DNA of 64,000 nucleotides, from contig NZ_CP147918.1 in the NCBI RefSeq assembly GCF_039645975.1, positions 1,302,001 through 1,366,000 of the forward strand, read 5' to 3'. Positions 10,001 to 17,377 of this stretch are shown here, piece by piece (position 1 is the first letter of the stretch; each line of letters opens with the position of its first letter). The stretch comes from Sulfurimonas sp. HSL-1716 (GTDB lineage: Bacteria; Campylobacterota; Campylobacteria; Campylobacterales; Sulfurimonadaceae). The notes beneath the pieces are model-generated. The model had not been told where the DNA came from. It saw only the letters and a list, made by a program, of their open reading frames with translations, and did no database searches. The position numbers and the translations under genes are program-made.

Positions 10001-10142
10001 TAGCGGAACTCAGATCATACAGGATCTGGCCATCGCGATCATGGGTGGATTATTTTTCGCGATTATAGTAAACTTATACGTTATGCCTCTGTTTTTTTAT
10101 TTTATGCAAAAAAGGATGAAAAATGGACATCAAATACGCTGA
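7074..10142 (+). CDS. RND-superfamily efflux pump, inner-membrane subunit
   Basis: Proton-driven inner-membrane transporter of 1022 residues with the usual 12-helix duplicated layout: TM1 near 12-30, a large periplasmic loop, TM2-6 about 335-490, TM7 near 520, a second large loop, TM8-12 about 850-1010. In TM4 the proton-relay motif reads GGLIDQMIIVIEN, with D404 present but Q405 where AcrB has a second Asp; CusA-type pumps also keep only one Asp there. The equivalent of the AcrB TM10 lysine region reads INNNVLIYN. This places it nearer heavy-metal/HME-like pumps than AcrB, but the substrate cannot be read from sequence. Overlaps its neighbours at both ends. Confidence 0.9.
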   Translation: MKGRSFFLYILKNKLAILLVIFLLAGIGYKLSFSLPKGVLPNVFFPRIEVSIENGYSPIRQMLFSVTKPSEEALKTVQDVQKIVSSTSIGSTDISLYFNWNIDPYLAYQLVQSRIADIKSRIPSDAVITIRQATPSIYPVAIYSIGSDTLSRTQLSEKLYYELKPLFLSIDGVYDIQIKAPAWSEYKLLLDAKKIRAYDLDVQAIIERLKAQNLIDFLGLIKDYHRQYVLSLYQKSQDSSKLLNLDIGLSNGRSVKLGDIALLVKKTNPIKTLSATKGFKNSVVFNLLRQPKANAVDVVKRFNDKLQELAPKLKKEQIEIKNYYDGTEFVNQAIKSVTDAILMGGIIAVLIVFFFLRKLKLSLISLFIIPITFLITVIGMKLANIDLNIFSLAGMAAALGGLIDQMIIVIENIERHFKKGLSKKEAVIEGSKEILPIMAIATFLAILIFIPLLLVSGIVGLFFKQLAFVLVVTYFISQLIAVFLTPVIAYVALPKSEDEKPDILESLISRYKVFLLKSMRYAWVSVPIILGGFVLSWYLYEHIPSTFLPKWDEGNIVVDLVLPPGTSLEQSGDEFKAVGDILDRTPEVKGWTMRIGTALGQISTQSNQGDFLVTLKHDRDKSSFEVIKELRKQIESQIPNLEELGLSQVLEDRLGDIMGADAPISVMLFGSDPDKLIKEGYRLRDSLKSIKNIEEVNVLTSYASPSINVRLKPDASALYGIDENTLISQIRSMYYGEVVASVAEGEKLINIRVLMDRPRRDPIAYLQKELLIYSVKYKKNIPLSSVADISYQNKVAEVTHYNLSPVCVLGIRFNGNDMSQAVKDIRQTIDNSSLPSDITTDINGFYKEQQRSFQEMSYVVLFAVMIIFIGLLLNFSSLKIAFNILVALLFTLTGVFIALKLTGKPLDITAFMGMLIVLSIVINNNVLIYNLYQTNFSKYDDEKSRIIHAVSVRIRPVLMTMFSNAFALLPIALAIGSGTQIIQDLAIAIMGGLFFAIIVNLYVMPLFFYFMQKRMKNGHQIR

Positions 10143-10575
10143 AATATATAATGTGCTTTCAAAGGAAAGAAAAAGCATCGAAAAACTGATCGAACCTTTT
10201 TGGTACAGGTTTTCACGCTACAAACTACAGTTTTGTCTGCTAATAATCTATGCTAAAAATCTGGATGAAAACTATTTCAATCTCCATATAAGACAGACGG
10301 ATGAAGCCGTTATACTCGATAAAAACCTGATCTGCATCGTGTTTGAATCCAATAATGACAGGCAGATGACAGAAGGGATCGAAAAACTCCTTTACAACCA
10401 AGACGGAGATTTTCACAAGTCGGACAACTACTATTACAGTTCAATGGTCTGCTCATCGGAAAGTGAAGGTCTTGACGCAAATATAATAAACAGAAGTTTT
10501 ATGATCCTGGAGTATGCTTTTGAATATCAAAAAACCAACGAGGTGTTAAATTATAGCGCCATCTTTACAAAATAA
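10123..10575 (+). CDS. Small cytosolic protein, unknown, last gene of the efflux operon
   Basis: 150 residues, not recognised. It starts inside the last 20 bases of the RND gene, with GGATG close upstream, and therefore belongs to the same transcript. No signal peptide or membrane segment. It is a mixed alpha/beta protein with a central hydrophobic strand (NLICIVFES) that loosely recalls a degenerate GGDEF or response-regulator-like fold, but none of the catalytic residues of those families are present. A role as an efflux accessory or regulator is only inferred from the overlap. Confidence 0.7.
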   Translation: MDIKYAEIYNVLSKERKSIEKLIEPFWYRFSRYKLQFCLLIIYAKNLDENYFNLHIRQTDEAVILDKNLICIVFESNNDRQMTEGIEKLLYNQDGDFHKSDNYYYSSMVCSSESEGLDANIINRSFMILEYAFEYQKTNEVLNYSAIFTK

Positions 10576-10595
10576 CGCGTCATCTCTAAGTTGTC

Positions 10596-11153
10596 TTACT
10601 CGCAATAATCTGCTAAAAGTCCGCCTTTTGCTTTCTCTTTCGCATCGTCTCCAAGCAGTATCTTTATGATCTCGAGTCCAAAGCAGATAGCCGTTCCCGG
10701 ACCGCGTGAAGTAAGGATATTTTTATCGCTCACCACTTTTTTAGTGGCATCATATCCTTTATGATCTATATCTGCTTCAACAGACGGATAACAGGTAAAC
10801 TTCTCTTTTAGCACACCCGCTTTGCCCAGTGCAAACGGAGCGGCACAGATGGCTCCTATCTGCTTACCTTTTTGATCCATCTCTTTTAAAAGGGATTGTA
10901 CTTTCAGATCTTCGGCTAAGATTTTTGTTCCGCCCCAGCCTCCGGGAAGCACAATCATGTCGATATCATCGGCACTTATATTTTTTATACTTGTATCTGT
11001 TTTCACGGTTATACCGTGTCCACCTTGTACATCGGCATTTCCATCGACTGAAGCCACAATGACCTCTATGGAAGAGCGTCTTACAGTATCGATGATCGAT
11101 ACCGCCTCGATCTCTTCAAATCCGGCTGCTAAAGGTACTAAAACAGTTGCCAT
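10596..11153 (-). CDS. DJ-1/PfpI family protein
   Basis: 185-residue cytosolic protein of the DJ-1/YajL branch, involved in other bacteria in oxidative or carbonyl stress handling (deglycase activity is debated). Visible hallmarks: start VLVPLAAGFEEIEA with the conserved Glu, the loop VLPGGWGG, and the nucleophilic-elbow cysteine C103 in GAICAAP, followed by the SRGPGTA stretch. Start ATG with AAAGGAG just upstream. It is downstream of efp in the same direction with a 19-base gap, so possibly co-transcribed. Its exact reaction cannot be told from sequence. Confidence 0.9.
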   Translation of the reverse strand: MATVLVPLAAGFEEIEAVSIIDTVRRSSIEVIVASVDGNADVQGGHGITVKTDTSIKNISADDIDMIVLPGGWGGTKILAEDLKVQSLLKEMDQKGKQIGAICAAPFALGKAGVLKEKFTCYPSVEADIDHKGYDATKKVVSDKNILTSRGPGTAICFGLEIIKILLGDDAKEKAKGGLLADYCE

Positions 11154-11172
11154 AATATCTCCTTTAAAAAGA

Positions 11173-11739
11173 TTATTTTACTTTTTCCAGATACTCGCCC
11201 TCTACCGTGTTTACTTTGATGGTATCGCCCTCTAAGATATGGTAAGGTACTTGAATCACAGCACCAGTCTCTAAAGTCGCAGGCTTTTTGCTTCCGCTTG
11301 AAGTATCGCCTTTGAAGTTGGGAGGAGTGTCGGTCACGACAAGCTCCATAGTTTCAGGTGCGCTTACGGAGATAGCAGAGCCTTTATAAAAGATCATATC
11401 GACGGTAGTGCCGTCTTTTAACCATTTCATAGCATCATCGCACTGATCGTAAGTAAGACCTATCTGATCGTAAGTGTCGTTATCCATGAACTGCAGCATC
11501 TCACCGTCGTCATAAAGGTACTGCATGGTCTTGTATTCAATCACGGGAACTTCGAACTTATCACCTGCGTGAACTGTCTTTTCTATGACCTTTCCGTTTA
11601 AAAAGCTTTTTACCTTCATACGTACGAAAGCCGCGCCTTTGCCCGGTTTTACGTGTTGAAACTCGACTACTTTGTACGGTACGTCAGAGATCTCCAAACG
11701 TACATTTTTTTTGATATCACCCATACCTATTGTTGCCAT
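11173..11739 (-). CDS. efp: Translation elongation factor P
   Basis: EF-P relieves ribosome stalling at polyproline stretches. 188 residues, the normal length, with KOW-like N-domain and two OB domains. The tip loop KPGKGAAF carries K34, the lysine that is modified in many bacteria. The reading frame stays open far upstream (to 11937) but the real start is the ATG at 11739: it begins MATIGMGDIKKN as in the family, and AAGGTCAGG lies just ahead. The extension crosses the repeat element and is not coding. No modification enzyme (epmAB/earP) is visible nearby. Confidence 0.96.
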   Translation of the reverse strand: MATIGMGDIKKNVRLEISDVPYKVVEFQHVKPGKGAAFVRMKVKSFLNGKVIEKTVHAGDKFEVPVIEYKTMQYLYDDGEMLQFMDNDTYDQIGLTYDQCDDAMKWLKDGTTVDMIFYKGSAISVSAPETMELVVTDTPPNFKGDTSSGSKKPATLETGAVIQVPYHILEGDTIKVNTVEGEYLEKVK

Positions 11740-11767
11740 ATACCTGACCTTATAAAAAATTTGTGCA

Positions 11768-11773
11768 ATTTTA
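11768..11773 (-). promoter_or_regulatory. -10-like box for efp
   Basis: TAAAAT on the minus strand about 29 bases upstream of the efp ATG, between the gene and the repeat element. One mismatch from consensus and no clear -35. Confidence 0.3.
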
Positions 11774-11789
11774 CCGCAAAGAACCTTAC

Positions 11790-11948
11790 ATTGTAAAGAG
11801 ACGTAAAATGAGCAAAGCCCATTTTTACTACGCTGGCCGCTTTGGCACAAAACAAGGGAACCGCTCGCCATAGCGATGTTTCCTCGAAACGCTTGCCTCT
11901 GTCGAGGCAGATTACATAAAGAGACGCAAATGGGCAAAGCCCATTTTA
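11790..11948. repeat. Repeat-flanked element between efp and the SQR-like gene
   Basis: Two imperfect direct copies of about 35 bases (11790-11827 and 11911-11948; shared core AAAGAGACG and GCAAAGCCCATTTT) flank about 83 bases. The second copy contains an 8-bp hairpin (AAATGGGC-AAA-GCCCATTT, 11928-11946), and the middle contains a GCCTC/GAGGC hairpin near 11895-11909. The middle looks more GC-rich than the flanking spacer. It has no supportable gene. It looks like a small dispersed repeat unit or solo remnant rather than ordinary spacer; the hairpin could also end transcription of the SQR-like gene. Confidence 0.5.
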
Positions 11949-11958
11949 AAAAGACTTT

Positions 11959-13386
11959 CTAAAAGAGTCCCGTGAGCATCAAGTGCCAGTACATCGGCTC
12001 TAGCATATAGCGGTCGAACTCCCACCACATCCATCTTGGTTTTTCATAATCTAAAAATGGGAGAGTCGGCTTTGATCCGTAGTAATTGAACTCTGCCATA
12101 ATGATCTTACCGTACTGAGTCTTGAGCGGACATACCGTATAGCCGTCAAACTTCTCTTTTAGTTCTTTTTTTTGCATAGCAAAGATAAGATTTGCCGTCA
12201 GGATCGGACCGTGATGTCTGGCGCTTCCTCCGGTTTTTCCCATAGGGATGCCGCAAACGTCGCCGATACCAAATACATTCTTGTATCTGTTGTGCTGCAG
12301 CGTATGTTTGTCTACATCAAGCCATCCATCACCATTGACAAGTTTTGATTTTAAAAGGGCATCGGGCGGCGTCATAGGCGGTACGACATGGATAAAATCG
12401 TATTTCACGACAACCTCATCGGCAAAACTTTGCATCATTTTATCACCGAAATCCGGATCGATCACCTCTTTTTCGTATGCATGAATGAAAGTGGCTTTTT
12501 TTGCTTTTACGTCTATGGAGCGTAAAAAGTGAGAAAATTTCGTCTCGATCTTATCATAGCGCTTTTGGACTTTGGTCAGCTCCTCATCCACTTTAGGCAG
12601 ATGAAACAGTTTTTTTAAACCCGTATAAAAATAGTAATCCGCTCCAAGCCCGTCACGTTTGAGATAATCGGCACTGAGATAAAGCATCTTTTGCGGAGCA
12701 CCGCCGCATTTTATTGGAGTGTCCGGCTGTGTATATAATACTGTCGGTCTTTTGGTCTTTGCCGCAGATTTAAGTTCATTGTACCAATCCCATGTGGCAG
12801 TCGCTCCGCGGGCCGTACCATGTTCGAGATCGCTTAGGTAAACGCTGGTGATCCCGTTGGTTCCTATATCTTCCTCTTTTAACCCCTGTATCTTGTCAAA
12901 ACGGTTTACGACGCCCGTAGCGACTATTAGATAATCATACGGCACTTTTTTACCGCCGCGCGTAGTAACGGTATTGTTATCCGCATCGAAGCCGCCTACT
13001 TCGTCTTTGATCCACTTCACCTCTTTTGTGATGTAGTCGCTGTTAGGTTTTTGAAGGTCTGCTTGTTTCATAAGTCCCGCAGCCACGAATATCTGTCCCG
13101 GCTGATACAGATGTATCTCGTTTGGAGCGATGACGGTGATATCCGGGTCTGATATAGCGCGTTTTAATCTTGCCAAAGCCATGATAGCGCCGCTGCCGCC
13201 TCCGACTATGAGTATCTTTCCTTTTACGTCAGCAGCCTCCGCCTCGGTGATGCTTCCGCTTCCCGCAGATGCTAGAACAGATGCAGCGATAGGAGATATC
13301 CCGAGCAGCTTGATCGCTTCACGTCTTGACATCTGCCCTTTGGCGGCACCTGTTTTAAATAACTCGATCAAGTTGTCGTTTTTCAT
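11959..13386 (-). CDS. Sulfide:quinone oxidoreductase-like flavoprotein with Tat signal
   Basis: 475-residue FAD enzyme of the SQR/flavocytochrome c sulfide dehydrogenase group, which oxidises sulfide and passes electrons to quinone or a cytochrome. N-terminal Tat-type signal (SRREAIKLLG, residues 20-29, then a hydrophobic stretch), so probably exported. FAD motif VGGGSG at 61-66. Redox cysteines: C227 in IKCGGAPQK, the type II SQR pattern, and C378 in GDVCGIP; a third SQR cysteine is not evident. Start ATG with AAAGGATAGG upstream and a good -10 at 13415. No cytochrome partner is adjacent, which favours quinone as acceptor (inference). The subtype needs a phylogeny. Confidence 0.83.
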   Translation of the reverse strand: MKNDNLIELFKTGAAKGQMSRREAIKLLGISPIAASVLASAGSGSITEAEAADVKGKILIVGGGSGAIMALARLKRAISDPDITVIAPNEIHLYQPGQIFVAAGLMKQADLQKPNSDYITKEVKWIKDEVGGFDADNNTVTTRGGKKVPYDYLIVATGVVNRFDKIQGLKEEDIGTNGITSVYLSDLEHGTARGATATWDWYNELKSAAKTKRPTVLYTQPDTPIKCGGAPQKMLYLSADYLKRDGLGADYYFYTGLKKLFHLPKVDEELTKVQKRYDKIETKFSHFLRSIDVKAKKATFIHAYEKEVIDPDFGDKMMQSFADEVVVKYDFIHVVPPMTPPDALLKSKLVNGDGWLDVDKHTLQHNRYKNVFGIGDVCGIPMGKTGGSARHHGPILTANLIFAMQKKELKEKFDGYTVCPLKTQYGKIIMAEFNYYGSKPTLPFLDYEKPRWMWWEFDRYMLEPMYWHLMLTGLF

Positions 13387-13414
13387 CTACCTATCCTTTT
13401 TTTGATTTGAAAAC

Positions 13415-13420
13415 ATTATA
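13415..13420 (-). promoter_or_regulatory. -10 box for the SQR-like gene
   Basis: Perfect TATAAT on the minus strand, 29 bases upstream of the ATG at 13386 and just downstream of the terminator of the preceding gene. This suggests the SQR-like gene has its own promoter. Confidence 0.5.
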
Positions 13421-13424
13421 ACAA

Positions 13425-13463
13425 AGAAAAAAATGATTGTATTTAAAATACTGAGTAATCATT
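13425..13463 (-). terminator. Rho-independent terminator of the PAS/GGDEF/EAL gene
   Basis: Read on the minus strand: AATGATT pairs with AATCATT (13457-13463 with 13432-13438), with an inner GTATT/AATAC stem, followed directly by a run of seven T. The stem overlaps the stop codon of the upstream gene at 13459. Confidence 0.6.
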
Positions 13464-16400
13464 CATTTTTTTTGATTTTTACTCTTGATCCGACAAATGC
13501 CTCGAACTCTTTTGAAGGCAGAGGCTTGCTGAAATAGTATCCCTGTATCTCGTCGCATCTGCTTTGCCGCAGCAGTTCGAGCTGATCTTTTGTCTCGACT
13601 CCTTCGGCAATTGTCTTCATATTGAGATTGTGAGCCATATTGATGATGGTTTTTACTATCATCCTGTCATCGAGGTTATGGGTTATCTCCTGTATGAAAG
13701 AGCGGTCTATCTTAAGCTTGTGCACGCTGAATTTTTTTAGATAGCTCATCGAAGAGTATCCCGTTCCAAAATCATCGATCGCCATACGAATCTTGTTTTG
13801 ATGAAACTCGTTCATGATATCTATCGCCTTAAGAGGGTTTTCCATCGCCACCCCCTCTGTGAGTTCCAGTTCAATACTCTCAGGAGGAAGCCCGAACTCT
13901 TGCAGTATATCGAGCACAGATGAGACAAGTTTGGGATGGCGGAACTGTATCGCAGAGATATTGATGGCCATGACAAAAGGCTCGATTCCGTTTTCTATCC
14001 ACTCTTTTAGCTGTCTTAAGGCTGTACGAAGCACCCATTCGCCTATGGCTATGATCTGCCCTCCGTTTTCGGCTATGGGTACAAACTCTGCAGGCGAAAT
14101 CATACCGAGCTTAGGATGTCTCCACCTGATCAATGCTTCGGCTCCGACAAGGCGGTTCGTACCGAGTTGTATTTGCGGTTGATAATGGAGCTCGAACTCA
14201 TTTCTCTCCAGCGCATGACGCAGACCGTTTTCCAGTTCCAGATTGCGGGCCGCGCGCGACTGTATCTCGGAAGTAAAGAAACGGTAACAGTTGCGTCCGT
14301 CATGCTTTGCATGGTACATGGCAGCGTCCGCAGACTGAAACAGCGTTTGAAAATCTTCACCGTCTATAGGATACATAGCTATGCCGATCGAAGGTGTTAT
14401 ATAGAGTTCCTGATGTTTGATACGGTATGGCCGGGAGATGACTTCGGTTATTTTTTCCGCGACATGGGCCGCTCCGTCTGCATCCGTACCCGGAAGCAGC
14501 ATGATAAACTCATCTCCACCCTGTCTTGAAAGAGTATCTTCCTCTCTCATTACGGATTTTATACGCGAAGAGACCTCGACAAGCAGCAAGTCGCCTATAT
14601 CATGCCCTAAGGTATCGTTTATATTTTTAAAGTTATCAAGATCTAAAGAGAGTACGGAAAGCGGATTGTTCATACGCTGTGCGATCTTGATAGAATGCTG
14701 AACCCTGTCATTGAACAAAGCTCTGTTTGGAAGTTCGGTCAAAGCGTCAAAGTGCGCCAGCCACTGTATCCTCTCCTGTGCGGTTTTTTGGATCGTAATA
14801 TCCTGCATAGAACCGCGGATACGGACGACTTTCTCCTTTTTTATCACGGGCGTGCCTATCACTCTTACCCATTTTTCATTGCCTTTGAGAGTCGTCATTT
14901 TCAGTTCCAAATCATATGATATACCGTATTTCACCGCTTTGTCGATCGCATCTTGAATCTTTTTTAAATGCACATCGTCATAAACGCTCAGTCCCATCTC
15001 TTTTGAGGTCGGATCATCCGGGTCCATGTCATGGATACGTGCAACCTCTGCCGTCCACTCCCCTGCACCTGTTTGCGGATCAAAGTCCCACCCTCCTATG
15101 TGAGCAACCTGGCTCATATCCTCAAGAAGCTTTTCCGTTTTTTTCAATCGGTTTTCGGATTCTTTGCGTTTGGCTTCGCGTTCAAAGTTTTCCATAGCGA
15201 AACTGACATCCATCGCTATCTCTTCTATCAGTTTTTGACTCATCGGATCAAATCCGTTTTTGATCTTGGAATACAGCGTAAAAGCTCCGATCACTTCGCC
15301 GCCTTTGCGTATCGGAAGAGATGCCGAAGATTTCCAGCCCATCCTCTCGCCTTTTTCATGCCACGGTTTCGTAGACGGATCGTTCATAAAATCCTGACAC
15401 CATACAGGATGATCTTCCCGAATGGAAATACCTGTCGGCCCTACTCCCGAAAGACTGTTTTTATCTACCGAGATTTCAATACCTTTAAGATAACGGTTTT
15501 CATCTCCATGCGATGCTACCGGGTGCACCATCTTGGTCTCTTTGTCAATGATACCTATCCAAGCCATGCTCATGTCTCCAAGTTCCACAGCATTTTTACA
15601 GATCTTTTCAAAGAGTTCATCGGCATTTGTAGAGTGCACGATATCCATGTTGCATTGACTGAGCGTCGCATATATGCGGTTAAGCCGTTTTATGTGCTCT
15701 TGATTTTCGTATCGCTCGGTGATGTCCCTTGCGATCCCAAGTACGCCTATGAGATCATGTTTATCGTCATACATAGGAGTTTTTATCGTCTCCAGCAGTG
15801 ATTTGTGCCCGTCATCGGCAAAGGTGACCCACTCCTCATTGATGTTCGGCTTATCCGAGCTCATCGCCAATTTGTCTTTTTCCCTAAAGAGATCCGCGAG
15901 CTCTTTGTCTACGAAATCATAATCGGTCTTTCCGATTATAACCTCTTCCTTGGCTCCGACAAACCGTTCAAATACGGGATTGCACACAAGAAATACGCCC
16001 TCTTTGTCCTTTAACCAGACAAGATCGGGTATGGTGTCCAAAAGCGTATGGAGCTGCAGCATAGTCTGTCTATGCGACACCTGTTCCGTGACATCTTCAA
16101 AGATGCCGAAGATCCCTATTACATGCCCGTTATGATCGCAAAACGGCGTTTTGAACGTACGCACTATCGAAGTTTTGCCATCCAGAACATAGGGTTCTTC
16201 AAAGGTCTGCGATCTTCTTTCTTTGATAATACGCAGATCATCAAAACGGTATTTTTTGGCGATCTCTTTGGTATGAAAATCCATATCGTCTTTTCCTACG
16301 ATCAGCTCGGGCGAGGCGAGCTTGAGATCATCTGCGTAATATTTGTTGCAAAAAAGATATTTTAGATTGAGGTCTTTTATAAATATTTTTTGGGGAATGT

Positions 16401-16752
16401 GGTTTAAGATCGTAAGTATCTGCGGCGAGAAGATGATCTTTTCAAGAACATGGATAAAGACCGGAGCGGCGATATCGGGAAGCTTGAATTTCAACGCCCG
16501 GCTTAAGTAGGAGTGATTATCGAAAATCACGGTCTCGCTGTTCTCGTAATCATCATCGCTGTCAAGCTCCTTGAGACATCCTTTAAAAGGAGCTTCTTGC
16601 AGGGGCAGGATTTTATAATAAGGCCGTCCTGCGACCTCTTCGAGTTTTTTTCCGCAGAGTCTTAAATAGGCATTGTTTGCAAACACTATTTTATATTCGC
16701 TATCATGTATGAATACCAAATCATTTATAAGATTTAAAGCATGCAAGTACAT
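13459..16752 (-). CDS. Multi-PAS/GAF sensor with GGDEF and EAL domains
   Basis: Large cytosolic c-di-GMP enzyme of 1097 residues. Several PAS-type domains (NDLVFIHDSEYKIVFANNAY at the N-terminus and two similar ones before about residue 370), a GAF domain (about 390-540), a further PAS (about 560-680), then GGDEF (RQGGDEF intact) and EAL (GAEALIRW, DDFGTGYSS, ELTEG intact). Both diguanylate cyclase and phosphodiesterase activity are possible. An ATG at 16812 is in frame, but I chose 16752: AAAGGACAG sits just ahead, and the likely -10 at 16790-16795 would begin transcription downstream of 16812. No membrane segment. Signal unknown, possibly redox or a small ligand via PAS. Confidence 0.9.
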   Translation of the reverse strand: MYLHALNLINDLVFIHDSEYKIVFANNAYLRLCGKKLEEVAGRPYYKILPLQEAPFKGCLKELDSDDDYENSETVIFDNHSYLSRALKFKLPDIAAPVFIHVLEKIIFSPQILTILNHIPQKIFIKDLNLKYLFCNKYYADDLKLASPELIVGKDDMDFHTKEIAKKYRFDDLRIIKERRSQTFEEPYVLDGKTSIVRTFKTPFCDHNGHVIGIFGIFEDVTEQVSHRQTMLQLHTLLDTIPDLVWLKDKEGVFLVCNPVFERFVGAKEEVIIGKTDYDFVDKELADLFREKDKLAMSSDKPNINEEWVTFADDGHKSLLETIKTPMYDDKHDLIGVLGIARDITERYENQEHIKRLNRIYATLSQCNMDIVHSTNADELFEKICKNAVELGDMSMAWIGIIDKETKMVHPVASHGDENRYLKGIEISVDKNSLSGVGPTGISIREDHPVWCQDFMNDPSTKPWHEKGERMGWKSSASLPIRKGGEVIGAFTLYSKIKNGFDPMSQKLIEEIAMDVSFAMENFEREAKRKESENRLKKTEKLLEDMSQVAHIGGWDFDPQTGAGEWTAEVARIHDMDPDDPTSKEMGLSVYDDVHLKKIQDAIDKAVKYGISYDLELKMTTLKGNEKWVRVIGTPVIKKEKVVRIRGSMQDITIQKTAQERIQWLAHFDALTELPNRALFNDRVQHSIKIAQRMNNPLSVLSLDLDNFKNINDTLGHDIGDLLLVEVSSRIKSVMREEDTLSRQGGDEFIMLLPGTDADGAAHVAEKITEVISRPYRIKHQELYITPSIGIAMYPIDGEDFQTLFQSADAAMYHAKHDGRNCYRFFTSEIQSRAARNLELENGLRHALERNEFELHYQPQIQLGTNRLVGAEALIRWRHPKLGMISPAEFVPIAENGGQIIAIGEWVLRTALRQLKEWIENGIEPFVMAINISAIQFRHPKLVSSVLDILQEFGLPPESIELELTEGVAMENPLKAIDIMNEFHQNKIRMAIDDFGTGYSSMSYLKKFSVHKLKIDRSFIQEITHNLDDRMIVKTIINMAHNLNMKTIAEGVETKDQLELLRQSRCDEIQGYYFSKPLPSKEFEAFVGSRVKIKKNE

Positions 16753-16789
16753 AAACTGTCCTTTTGCAAAACAATTGGAATAATCCTCT

Positions 16790-16795
16790 ATTGTA
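16790..16795 (-). promoter_or_regulatory. -10 box for the PAS/GGDEF/EAL gene
   Basis: TACAAT on the minus strand, 38-43 bases upstream of the chosen ATG at 16752. Its position between the two possible start codons supports the shorter protein. Confidence 0.4.
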
Positions 16796-16870
16796 TCACA
16801 GCTTTTTATCATTCTTTATTTTACTTTTTTTTATATCTGAATTTAAAAGTTATTTTAAACAGTTCTCATC

Positions 16871-16876
16871 TATAAT
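16871..16876 (+). promoter_or_regulatory. -10 box for the hox operon
   Basis: Perfect TATAAT, 28 bases before the hoxE ATG, in the divergent gap with the GGDEF/EAL gene. The upstream sequence is T/A-rich with no clear -35. GTTC and GAAC half-sites flank it but are too short to call an operator. Confidence 0.5.
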
Positions 16877-16903
16877 GGAACAGTTTGAATCAAAGAGAGT
16901 TCC

Positions 16904-17377
16904 ATGACCGATGCGGCTGACAACAGATATAAACTGATCGAACAGACCATGAAAAAGCTCGGATACGACAAAAGCGCGCTCATCGAGACGCTTCATGTCG
17001 CCCAAGAGAGTTTTGGTTATCTGCAAAAAGATGTGTTGAAGTTTATTGCAAAGCGGCTCAAAGCTCCCTACTCCAAAGTGTACGGCGTCGCCACTTTTTA
17101 TCATCATTTTACGCTCAAACCTCAAGGAAAACACAGTGTGATCGTCTGTCTGGGAACGGCTTGCTACATCAAAGGCTCAAAAAAGATACTTGAGAGCATA
17201 GAGGAAAGATTCGGCGTCAAAGTCGGTCAGACGACGCCTGATGGCATACTGTCGCTGCTGAGTGCCAGATGCGTCGGTTCTTGTTCCATCGCTCCCGTAG
17301 CCATTTACGACAACAAGGTAAAGGGCAGACTGTCCATAGAAGAATCGTTAGAAAAGATAGAGGAGATACTCCGATGA
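16904..17377 (+). CDS. hoxE: Bidirectional NiFe hydrogenase diaphorase subunit HoxE
   Basis: NuoE-like thioredoxin-fold subunit of the NAD(H)-linked bidirectional hydrogenase, 157 residues, carrying one 2Fe-2S cluster. The four ligand cysteines are visible in two pairs: CLGTAC and CVGSC. The N-terminus (LHVAQESFGYL) is as in NuoE/HoxE. First gene of hoxEFUYHW; its stop overlaps hoxF by ATGA. Called HoxE rather than NuoE because it is followed by hoxF, hoxU, hoxY and hoxH with no other Nuo genes. Confidence 0.93.
   Translation: MTDAADNRYKLIEQTMKKLGYDKSALIETLHVAQESFGYLQKDVLKFIAKRLKAPYSKVYGVATFYHHFTLKPQGKHSVIVCLGTACYIKGSKKILESIEERFGVKVGQTTPDGILSLLSARCVGSCSIAPVAIYDNKVKGRLSIEESLEKIEEILR

Noticed and set aside
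11740-11937. N-terminal extension of EF-P (open frame to 11937)
   Set aside because: EF-P is 188 residues and begins MATIGMGD; a good ribosome site lies at 11743-11750 and the extension runs through the repeat element.
15031-15801. Open frame of 256 codons antisense to the PAS/GGDEF/EAL gene
   Set aside because: Shadow of a strongly supported gene; no domain or start signal.
16753-16812. Longer start for the PAS/GGDEF/EAL protein at 16812
   Set aside because: The likely -10 box lies downstream of that ATG and a better ribosome site precedes the ATG at 16752.
16866-16884. GTTC/GAAC half-sites around the hox -10 box
   Set aside because: Only four bases each and not a convincing palindrome; too short to call an operator.
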